Assembly (NCBI RefSeq): GCF_001514145.1
Contig: NZ_KQ948661.1
Coordinates: 310,001-374,000 of the forward strand
Source: Streptomyces canus
GTDB lineage: Bacteria > Actinomycetota > Actinomycetes > Streptomycetales > Streptomycetaceae
DNA: 64,000 bases
Direction: 5' to 3'
Made by a program: the position numbers and the translations under genes. The notes under the pieces were generated by a model that saw only the letters and a list, made by a program, of their open reading frames with translations, was not told the origin of the DNA and did no database searches. Positions 51,525 through 58,904 of this stretch are shown here, in pieces; position 1 is the stretch's first letter, and each line of letters opens with the position of its first letter.

Positions 51525-52580
51525 TCAGCGGGTGGTCTGCGTGTGGACGTACTCCACGAGGCGGGTCAGGGCGTCCGGGTCGGTGGACGGCATGACGCCG
51601 TGGCCGAGGTTGAAGACGTGGCCCTCCAGGCCCTCGGCCGAGTCCAGGACCTCGCGGGTCTTGGCCTCGACGGCCTCCGTGGAGGCGAACAGGACCGTCG
51701 GGTCGAGGTTGCCCTGGAGCGCCTTGCCGGGGCCGACGCGGCGGGCGGCCTCGTCGAGCGGGACGCGCCAGTCGACGCCGACGACGTCCGCGCCGGCCTC
51801 GCCCATGAGCTTCAGCAGTTCGCCGCAGCCGACGCCGAAGTGGATACGGGGGACGCCGTACCCCTCGACCGCCTTGAAGACCTTCGCGGAGGCGGGCAGG
51901 ACCGAGCGGCGGTAGTCGACGGGGGCGAGGGCACCGGCCCACGAGTCGAAGAGCTGGACCGCGGAGGCGCCGGCCTCGATCTGGACCTTCAGGAAGACGG
52001 CGGTGATCTCGGCGAGGCGGTCGAGCAGGTCGGCCCACAGCTGGGGGTCGCCGTACATCATCGCCTTGGCGTTCTCGTACGTGCGGGACGGGCCGCCCTC
52101 GACGAGGTAACTCGCGAGGGTGAAAGGTGCGCCCGCGAAACCGATGAGGGGGGTCGGGCCGAGCTCGCGGGTCAGCAGGCCGATGGCCTCGGTGACGTAG
52201 GAGACGTCCTCGGGGGTGAGGTCACGCAGTTGAGCCAGGTCGGCGCGGGTGCGGATCGGGTTCTCGACGACCGGGCCGACGCCGGGCCTGATGTCGAGGT
52301 CGATGCCGATGGCCTTCAGCGGGACGACGATGTCGCTGTAGTAGATCGCCGCGTCCACGTTGTGGCGGCGGACCGGCTGGAGGGTGATCTCGGTGACCAG
52401 CTCGGGCCGCATGCAGGACTCGAGCATCGGGATGCCCTCGCGGACCTTGCGGTACTCCGGCAGCGAGCGCCCGGCCTGCCGCATGAACCACACGGGGGTA
52501 TGCGGGACTGGTTCACGGCGACACGCCTTGAGGAAGGCGGAGTCGTGGGCGGCTGACTGCGGCGTCTCAGGTGCACTCAC
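51525..52580 (-). CDS. hemE: uroporphyrinogen decarboxylase HemE
   Basis: 351 residues. It converts uroporphyrinogen III to coproporphyrinogen III, feeding the HemG/HemQ route encoded 4-6 kb upstream. The signature PVWFMRQAGRSLPEYR is near residue 30, and GFAGAPFTLASYLVEGG is intact. GTG at 52580 is chosen because the family usually begins within about 20 residues of the AHDSAFLKACR segment; further upstream starts would add unconserved sequence. Divergent from the DUF3000 gene. Confidence 0.95.
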   Translation of the reverse strand: MSAPETPQSAAHDSAFLKACRREPVPHTPVWFMRQAGRSLPEYRKVREGIPMLESCMRPELVTEITLQPVRRHNVDAAIYYSDIVVPLKAIGIDLDIRPGVGPVVENPIRTRADLAQLRDLTPEDVSYVTEAIGLLTRELGPTPLIGFAGAPFTLASYLVEGGPSRTYENAKAMMYGDPQLWADLLDRLAEITAVFLKVQIEAGASAVQLFDSWAGALAPVDYRRSVLPASAKVFKAVEGYGVPRIHFGVGCGELLKLMGEAGADVVGVDWRVPLDEAARRVGPGKALQGNLDPTVLFASTEAVEAKTREVLDSAEGLEGHVFNLGHGVMPSTDPDALTRLVEYVHTQTTR

Positions 52581-52696
52581 GTCGGAAAGTCTCGCACGGT
52601 GCGATGAGTGCCGAGTGCGCGGTGTCTGTGTGGGCATGGAGCCAAGTCCGGGTGTCTAGGGCGGCACCACGCCGCCCTTCCCTTTAACCTTCCCGC

Positions 52697-53365
52697 ATGG
52701 CTGCGGCTCAAGGACGACTGTCGGACGGCGCTGGTGGGATGGACGACGCGAAGGAAGGGGACCGGGATGGCGGCGGTGCGGCTCCGCCGGCTTTCCAGGC
52801 CGCGGTTCAGGCCTTGCGCGGCAGTCGGCTGCGGCCGCAGATCGAGATCGAGCCGACACGGGCCCCCCAGCGGCTCGCCCCGCACGCGTACGCGCTGGAG
52901 GCCACCGTCGTCGACGGCGACCAGGACCTCGCCGACGGGCGGCTCGTGCTGCTGCACGACCCCGCCGGACACGACGCCTGGCGGGGCACCTTCCGGCTGG
53001 TGACGCTCGTGCGCGCGGAGCTGGAGGCGGAGATGGCCGCCGACCCGCTGCTGCCCGAGGTGTGCTGGTCGTGGCTGACGGGCGCGCTCTCGGGGCGCGG
53101 GCTGTCGTACGGCGAACCGAGCGGCACCGTCACGCGCGCGAGCTCGCACTACTTCGGCGGCCTGTCCGAGCGCCCCGCGACCTCGCAGATCGAGATCCGG
53201 GCCTCCTGGACGCCCCGCGAGGGCCTGGGCGGGGTGCCGGACACGGCGGGGCACCTCGCCTCCTGGTGCGACCTGCTGGCACAGGTCGCGGGTCTGCCGC
53301 CGGCCGGTCCGGGTGACGCGTCGATCGTGACGTTGCCACAGCGGCGGGACCCTCAGGCGCGCTGA
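52697..53365 (+). CDS. DUF3000-family protein
   Basis: 222 residues. The core (FQAAVQALRGSRLRPQIEIE, RGTFRLVTLVRAELEAEMAA, WSWLTGALSGRGL) fits DUF3000, an actinobacterial family of unknown function. ATG at 52697 is used; the ATG at 52739 would lose 14 residues of low complexity. Divergent from hemE, upstream of whiI. Confidence 0.85.
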   Translation: MAAAQGRLSDGAGGMDDAKEGDRDGGGAAPPAFQAAVQALRGSRLRPQIEIEPTRAPQRLAPHAYALEATVVDGDQDLADGRLVLLHDPAGHDAWRGTFRLVTLVRAELEAEMAADPLLPEVCWSWLTGALSGRGLSYGEPSGTVTRASSHYFGGLSERPATSQIEIRASWTPREGLGGVPDTAGHLASWCDLLAQVAGLPPAGPGDASIVTLPQRRDPQAR

Positions 53366-53576
53366 CCACCCACACGGAGCATCAATTTGTCGATACGGCC
53401 ACTTTCAGTCAGGAGTGAGCCGTCGAACGAACCGATATGTTCACCGAACGATCGACCGTACGTCCGAATTGCACTAATTGTTACTCACTAGATCGTGATC
53501 ATTCTCTAAAGGACGCCGGGTTCGGTGCCGAAGACGTCTGTGACCTTCCAAGCCGTCCCGCACCCCAGGAGGCCCG

Positions 53577-54239
53577 GTGTCCGTTCTCCTCGAGCAGCCC
53601 GCAAGCCTGGTCGCCTACCGCCCGAACAAGCCCACCGCCATGGTGGTCGTGGCCGACCCGCGCGTACGATCCACCGTCACCCGTCACCTCTGGGCGCTCG
53701 GTGTGCGCGATGTCATCGAAGCCTCGTCCGTGGCGGAGGCCCGTCCCCGAATCGGCAGCCCCAGAGACATCTGCGTCGCCGAAGTCCACCTTCCCGACGG
53801 CTCCGGCCTGACCCTGCTGTCCGAGACCCGCGCCGCGGGCTGGCCCAACGGCCTCGCCCTCTCCGCGGCCGACGACATCGGCGCCGTGCGCAACGCCCTC
53901 GCGGGCGGCGTCAAGGGCTATGTCGTCACCGGCACCCGCACCAACGTCGGGCTCCCCACCCGGCCTGGCGCCGCCCCCATCGGCTCCGCCGCCGCCCGTA
54001 TGCACCGCCGCCCCCCGGGTGCCCCGAGTCACCCGGGTGGCTACCGCGAGCTCTCCGGCCGTGAGGTCGAAGTGCTGCGGCTGGTGGCCGAAGGGCAGTC
54101 CAACAAGGCGATCGGAGTCTCGATGGGCCTGTCCGCACTGACCGTCAAGAGCCACCTCGCCCGCATCGCCCGCAAGCTCGGCACGGGAGACCGGGCCGGC
54201 ATGGTGGCGGTGGCTCTCCGTACCGGCATCATCCACTGA
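53577..54239 (+). CDS. whiI: WhiI-like atypical response regulator, LuxR HTH
   Basis: 220 residues from a GTG after AGGAGG. The receiver domain (about 20-130) is degenerate: the acidic pair is reduced to one Asp (Asp27 in VVVADPRV), the usual phospho-Asp is Glu69 (ICVAEVHLPDG), and the conserved Lys is Thr (GYVVTGT). The C-terminal LuxR HTH (about 150-215; SGREVEVLRLVAEGQSNKAIG, TVKSHLARIARKLG) is intact. Length, position next to DUF3000 and rnd, and the degenerate pocket match WhiI, a sporulation regulator of S. coelicolor. A strong dyad follows at 54313. Confidence 0.85.
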   Translation: MSVLLEQPASLVAYRPNKPTAMVVVADPRVRSTVTRHLWALGVRDVIEASSVAEARPRIGSPRDICVAEVHLPDGSGLTLLSETRAAGWPNGLALSAADDIGAVRNALAGGVKGYVVTGTRTNVGLPTRPGAAPIGSAAARMHRRPPGAPSHPGGYRELSGREVEVLRLVAEGQSNKAIGVSMGLSALTVKSHLARIARKLGTGDRAGMVAVALRTGIIH

Positions 54240-54312
54240 GGCCCTTTCGAGCCTCGCTGTTCACGGACGTGAACCAGAGCTTTCACCGGGCTGACTGGTT
54301 TACGACCCTCAG

Positions 54313-54346
54313 GCGCCTGCCGACGGAACGTTCCGTCGGCAGGCGC
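54313..54346 (+). terminator. perfect 34-bp palindrome after whiI
   Basis: GCGCCTGCCGACGGAAC is followed at once by its exact complement, giving 17-bp arms with no spacer. It lies 74 bp after the stop and 27 bp before the ribonuclease D start. As RNA it would form a very stable hairpin. It could end whiI transcription or act as an operator of the next gene. Confidence 0.7.
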
Positions 54347-54360
54347 TGTCCATACACAGA

Positions 54361-54366
54361 TACCCT
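54361..54366 (+). promoter_or_regulatory. -10 hexamer for a probable leaderless ribonuclease D start
   Basis: TACCCT fits TANNNT and ends 6 nt before the GTG at 54373; no ribosome site is present. Confidence 0.45.
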
Positions 54367-54372
54367 TGACAT

Positions 54373-55653
54373 GTGACCGACGCCCAAGAGACCGCAGCAG
54401 ACATTTCACTGCGAACCACCGGAGGCGGCCCTCCGGACGATGGCGGATCTTCTGCAGTGGAGGCGCCGATCCCTCTGCTGGAGCCGCGCGAGGGCATTCC
54501 GCCCGTGATCGCCGACGAGGATTCGCTCGCCGAGGTGATCGCCGCGTTCGCCGCGGGCTCCGGCCCCGTCGCCGTCGACGCCGAGCGGGCGTCCGGCTAC
54601 CGCTACGGACAGCGCGCGTATCTCGTGCAGCTGCGCCGCGCGGGTGCGGGGACCGCGCTGATCGACCCCGTGGCCTGTCCCGACCTCTCGGGTCTCGGCG
54701 AGGCACTCTCCGGTGTGGAGTGGGTGCTGCACGCCGCCACGCAGGATCTTCCGTGTCTCCGCGAGATAGGCATGGTGCCCTCACGCCTGTTCGACACCGA
54801 GCTGGCCGGGCGGATCGCCGGGTTCCCCCGGGTCGGGCTCGGCGCGATGGTCGAAGGGGTGCTGGGCTTCGTGCTGGAGAAGGGGCACTCGGCCGTCGAC
54901 TGGTCGACCCGTCCGCTGCCCGAGCCGTGGCTGCGCTACGCCGCCCTCGACGTGGAGCTTCTCGTCGACCTGCGCGACGCGCTGGAGAAGGAGCTCGACC
55001 GGCAGGGAAAGCTGGAGTGGGCGCTTCAGGAGTTCGACGCGATCGCGTCGGCTCCGCCGCCCGAGCCGCGCAAGGATCCCTGGCGTCGCACCTCGGGGAT
55101 GCACAAGGTACGGCGGCGCCGGCAGCTGGCCGTCGTGCGGGAACTGTGGGAGGCGCGGGACCGGATCGCGCAGCGGCGGGACGTGTCACCGGGCAAGGTG
55201 CTGTCCGATGCGGCGATCGTCGAGGCGGCGCTCTCCCTGCCGGTCAATGTGCATGCGCTGGCCGCGTTGAACGGGTTCGGGCATCGGATGGGACGGCGAC
55301 AGCTGGAGCAGTGGCAGGCCGCGGTGGATCGCGCCAGGGCCCTTGCCGAGGTGCAGCTGCCGCAGCCCGGGCAGCCGCTCACCGGGCCTCCGCCACCTCG
55401 GGCCTGGGCCGACAAGGATCCTGCGGCGGCCGCGCGGCTGTCCGCCGCGCGGGCCGCGGTGTCCGCGTTGGCCGAGTCGCTGAACATGCCTCAGGAGAAC
55501 CTGATCACTCCGGACACGGTGCGGCGGGTCTGCTGGGAGCCGCCGGCCGTGGTCAGCGCGGAGTCGGTGGGGGCGGCGTTGGCCGGTCACGGTGCTCGGG
55601 CCTGGCAGGTCGAGCAGGTGACTCCTGTGCTGGTGGCCGCGCTGTCCGCCTAG
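54373..55653 (+). CDS. rnd: ribonuclease D-type 3'-5' exoribonuclease (HRDC domain)
   Basis: 426 residues. The DEDDy exonuclease motifs are present: VAVDAERASG (DxE), HAATQDLPCL, and YAALDVELLVDL. An HRDC domain follows (about 230-310; VVRELWEARDRIAQRRDVSPG). Such enzymes trim stable RNA 3' ends. GTG at 54373 is chosen with a -10 hexamer 6 nt upstream. It is convergent with the ABC permease. Confidence 0.9.
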   Translation: MTDAQETAADISLRTTGGGPPDDGGSSAVEAPIPLLEPREGIPPVIADEDSLAEVIAAFAAGSGPVAVDAERASGYRYGQRAYLVQLRRAGAGTALIDPVACPDLSGLGEALSGVEWVLHAATQDLPCLREIGMVPSRLFDTELAGRIAGFPRVGLGAMVEGVLGFVLEKGHSAVDWSTRPLPEPWLRYAALDVELLVDLRDALEKELDRQGKLEWALQEFDAIASAPPPEPRKDPWRRTSGMHKVRRRRQLAVVRELWEARDRIAQRRDVSPGKVLSDAAIVEAALSLPVNVHALAALNGFGHRMGRRQLEQWQAAVDRARALAEVQLPQPGQPLTGPPPPRAWADKDPAAAARLSAARAAVSALAESLNMPQENLITPDTVRRVCWEPPAVVSAESVGAALAGHGARAWQVEQVTPVLVAALSA

Positions 55654-55672
55654 CCGCTGCGGAACCAGCAGG

Positions 55673-56503
55673 TCATCTGGTCGCTCCTCGCGTGAAGCCG
55701 TTGTAGATGAAGCGCTGCAGCGACAGGAAAACGATCAGGGTCGGCAGGATCACCAGGACCGCTCCTGCCGAAATGACCTCCCAGTGGGCCGCGTAGGGGC
55801 CTCGGAAGCGGAACAGCGACGTCGAGATCACGCCAAGATCTTCCGAGGGCATGTAGAGGAAGGGAATGTAGAAGTCGTTGTAGACGGTGATGCCCTTCAC
55901 GATCACCACAGTCGCGGTCGCCGGCTTCAGCAGCGGGAAGATGATCTTTCGGTAGATCGTGAAGGCGTTGGCGCCGTCCAGGCGGGCCGATTCGTCCAGG
56001 GACACCGGGATCGAGCGGACGAACTGCAGAAAGATGTAGATCGAGACGATGTCCGTGCCCATGTAGAGGGCGATCGGGGCCCAGAGGCTGTCGAACATGC
56101 CGAAGCTGTTGACTATCTGGAACGTGGCCACCTGGGTGGTGACACCGGGGACCAGGGCGGCCGTCAGGAAGAGCGCCACCACCAGCTTCTTGAAGCGGAA
56201 GGTGAACCGGTCGATGGCGTACGCCGTCATCGAGCCGATGAGGACCGTGCCGCCGATCGAGATCAGCAGGATGATCGCCGTGTTGGTGAAGGCGGAGAGC
56301 ATCTCGCCGTCCTGGAACGCCGTCACGTAGTTGTGGAAGTTCAGCAGGTCGTGCGGGAGCTCCAGGGCCCCGCTCGTGTTGGCCATCTCCTTCTCCGACT
56401 TGAGGGAGGTCAGGAGGACGACCACGAGCGGCAGCAGGACGACCAGGGTCGCGGCGATCAGCGAGAAGTAGACAAGGGCGCGGGCGATCGTACGGCGTGT
56501 CAT
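55673..56503 (-). CDS. ABC sugar transporter permease, MalG type (second importer)
   Basis: 276 residues with about six membrane helices and the ATPase-docking loop (SLDESARLDGANAFTIYRKIIFPL). It is last in a three-gene importer operon, overlapping the upstream permease by 4 bp (ATGA). No ATPase is encoded nearby. Confidence 0.93.
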   Translation of the reverse strand: MTRRTIARALVYFSLIAATLVVLLPLVVVLLTSLKSEKEMANTSGALELPHDLLNFHNYVTAFQDGEMLSAFTNTAIILLISIGGTVLIGSMTAYAIDRFTFRFKKLVVALFLTAALVPGVTTQVATFQIVNSFGMFDSLWAPIALYMGTDIVSIYIFLQFVRSIPVSLDESARLDGANAFTIYRKIIFPLLKPATATVVIVKGITVYNDFYIPFLYMPSEDLGVISTSLFRFRGPYAAHWEVISAGAVLVILPTLIVFLSLQRFIYNGFTRGATR

Positions 56504-57441
56504 ACGAGGTCCACCTTGTCGTCGGGGACCAGGCGCCGCTGCACCCAGGTCACCAGCAGGATGATCAGCAGGAGGACGACGGCGGCCGCCGAGGCCAGGC
56601 CCGTCTTGTTGAAGCGGAAGGCCAGGTTGACCGTCTGGATCACGAAGGTCTCGGTGCCGGTCGCGCCGCCGGTCATGATGTACGGGATCTCGAAGACCGA
56701 CAGCGAGCCGGAGATCGAGAGGATCACCGTGAGGGTCAGGACCGGCTTGATGCCCGGCGCGATGATGTGGCGGAACTGGTGCCAGCGGTTCGCGCCGTCC
56801 AGCTCCGCGGCCTCGTACAACTCCCCCGGGATGGACTGGATCGCGCCCAGGAAGAGCACGAAGTTCAGGCCGAGATAGCGCCAGACCGAGACGCCGGCCA
56901 GCGAGGTGTTCGCGGAGACCGGGGTGCCGAGCCAGGCATGGTCGCTCTTCACTCCGAACAGGCTCAGCACCGAGTCGAGGGTGCCGCCGTCCTGGAAGAA
57001 GTAGAGGAACACGAAGCCGATCGCGACGCCGTTGATCAGGTACGGGAAGAAGAGCACGCCCTTGAAGAAGTTCCGGAAGCGCACGTTGAAGCTCAGGATC
57101 GTCGCGAAGTAGAGCGCGAGGACGATCTGGACCACGGAGGCGGCGAGGTAGTAACCGCTGACCCAGAAGACCTCGAAGAGATCCGGGCGGGTGAACACCT
57201 CCCGGTAGTTCTCGACGCCCGTGGAGTGCAGTTCGGGGCTGACACCGTCCCAGTCGGTGAAGCTGTACGCGATCATGTTGGCGATCGGCGCGTAGGTGAA
57301 GGTGATCAGCAGGGCGAGCGGGGCGATCAGGAACAGCCAGGGGGTCACGCCCCGCCGAACGCGGGTCCGGCGCGTGGGCGGTGCCGGGACGGGGGCGGCC
57401 GGGATCACCTCCACGGCCGCCTTCTGTGTCGTGTCCGTCAT
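56500..57441 (-). CDS. ABC sugar transporter permease, MalF type (second importer)
   Basis: 313 residues with about six membrane helices; the docking loop is ELYEAAELDGANRWHQFRHI. The ATG at 57441 overlaps the binding-protein stop (TGATG), so the two should be co-translated. Confidence 0.92.
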   Translation of the reverse strand: MTDTTQKAAVEVIPAAPVPAPPTRRTRVRRGVTPWLFLIAPLALLITFTYAPIANMIAYSFTDWDGVSPELHSTGVENYREVFTRPDLFEVFWVSGYYLAASVVQIVLALYFATILSFNVRFRNFFKGVLFFPYLINGVAIGFVFLYFFQDGGTLDSVLSLFGVKSDHAWLGTPVSANTSLAGVSVWRYLGLNFVLFLGAIQSIPGELYEAAELDGANRWHQFRHIIAPGIKPVLTLTVILSISGSLSVFEIPYIMTGGATGTETFVIQTVNLAFRFNKTGLASAAAVVLLLIILLVTWVQRRLVPDDKVDLV

Positions 57442-58760
57442 CAGGACCCCAGGTTCTTCTGGGTGTCCGTCCAGCGCTTGCTGAGGTCGGCGAGGAAGTC
57501 GTCGAGGCTGCCCTTGCGGGCGCCGCGGGCGAGGTCGACCAGCTTCTGGCGGTACTCGGGGGCGTACAGGCCGACCTCGGACTCGTTGTCGATCTGCTTG
57601 ACCTTCGCGCCCTGGGCGTCGTCCAGTTCGATGAACTTCACGCCCTGGTCCTCGTACGGCTGCAGGACCGACGGCAGCGGCGCGTCCTTGAGCGGGGAGA
57701 GGGCGAGATTGTCCTCGACATAGCCGGACTTGTCGGTGAACCAGTCGATCCAGGCCCGGGCCGCCTCCTTGTGCGCGGAGTGGACGTTGACCGCCTGGTT
57801 GTAGTCGGGGCCGATGGTCGCGCAGAACTTCCCGTCCGTCTGGGCCGGGAAGGGCATGAAGCCGATGTCGTCGGGGTTCACGCCGGCCTTCTTCGCCGCG
57901 TCCTGGAACTGCACGATCGCCCAGGTGCCGAGCCACTGCGTGGCGATCTCACCCTTGGCGGTCCGGGGCTTGGACTCCTCCCAGTTGCTGGTGGTCGGGT
58001 CCTTCTCGATCAGCCCCTCGTGGACGATGTCGTACAGGAGCTGATCACCGACGCGCAGGTCCGCGCCCTTCGCCCAGGGGTCGCCCTCGGCGAGCTTGTC
58101 CGTCGCCTTCGGGTCACAGGTCACCGCGCCGTCGACGGACGTCCACGAGGACAGCGGCCAGCCGGCCGAGAAGTTGGTGTAGTACGGGACCGCGTCGGTC
58201 TTCGCCTTGATGGCCTTGAGGTCGGCGACGAACTCGGCCGGGGTGGTGGGCCATTCGGTGACGCCGGCCTCCTTCCAGATCCGCTTGTTGTAGACGAACC
58301 CGGGGCTCACGGCGACGGGGCTCTGCCCGTACACCTTGCCGTCGACGGCGGTGAAGTCGGTGAAGCGGTACTTCTTGGCGCGCTCCTGCTGGGTGCCCAG
58401 CGAGGCGAAGAACCTCGGGTAGTCGCTCTTCTTGATGACGGCCGGAATCAACAGGACATCACCGTAGTTCTCGGTGTTCATCCGGATCTTGACCTCGGCC
58501 TCGTAGTCCGTGATGCCCTCGAACTCGACCTTCACCTTCGGATAGGTCCTGCTGAACTCTGCGGCGTACTTCTTCAGCGTCCCGTCCTGCACGAGGTCGG
58601 TGCGGACGGTGAGGACCTTGATGGTGCCGGAGACCTTCGACGGGTCAGTGGGCGCCGCTGCGTCGGCGCCCTTCGTGGATCCTCCGGTGCCGGTGCACCC
58701 CGGGACCAGCAGGGCGGCTCCCACGACCACGGCCAGGACTGTACGGCGGTTCATGTGCAT
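57441..58760 (-). CDS. ABC sugar transporter substrate-binding lipoprotein (second importer)
   Basis: 439 residues of solute-binding family 1. A basic N-terminus and hydrophobic stretch end at the lipobox LLVPGC. It is the first gene of a three-gene operon, divergent from the beta-mannosidase. Two ATG codons lie 6 nt apart (58760 and 58754); GGAG sits at better distance from the second. The ligand is likely a beta-mannoside oligosaccharide, given the GH2 neighbour (inference). Confidence 0.92.
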   Translation of the reverse strand: MHMNRRTVLAVVVGAALLVPGCTGTGGSTKGADAAAPTDPSKVSGTIKVLTVRTDLVQDGTLKKYAAEFSRTYPKVKVEFEGITDYEAEVKIRMNTENYGDVLLIPAVIKKSDYPRFFASLGTQQERAKKYRFTDFTAVDGKVYGQSPVAVSPGFVYNKRIWKEAGVTEWPTTPAEFVADLKAIKAKTDAVPYYTNFSAGWPLSSWTSVDGAVTCDPKATDKLAEGDPWAKGADLRVGDQLLYDIVHEGLIEKDPTTSNWEESKPRTAKGEIATQWLGTWAIVQFQDAAKKAGVNPDDIGFMPFPAQTDGKFCATIGPDYNQAVNVHSAHKEAARAWIDWFTDKSGYVEDNLALSPLKDAPLPSVLQPYEDQGVKFIELDDAQGAKVKQIDNESEVGLYAPEYRQKLVDLARGARKGSLDDFLADLSKRWTDTQKNLGS

Positions 58761-58813
58761 CAGCTCCGTTCTCGGGACGGACGAGCACTTGCGGGTTGGC
58801 TGGTTCCGAACTC

Positions 58814-58827
58814 TGACAACGTTTTCT
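58814..58827 (+). promoter_or_regulatory. LacI-type operator in the divergent promoter
   Basis: TGACAACGTTTTCT has the central AACGTT of LacI-family sites. It lies between the importer and beta-mannosidase starts, so the LacI regulator at 61478 may control both directions. Confidence 0.55.
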
Positions 58828-58904
58828 TAACCGGTAAAGTCCCTATCTCGCCAACGATGAAGAAATGTTTCCCGGCGCTGGACTCGACCGGTTTAGGAGC
58901 TCGC

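Noticed and set aside
57381..58904. Upstream extension of the GH2 gene by 508 codons
   Set aside because: The frame is open only because of GC bias and runs antisense through the binding-protein gene; the family N-terminus begins at 58905 after AGGAG.
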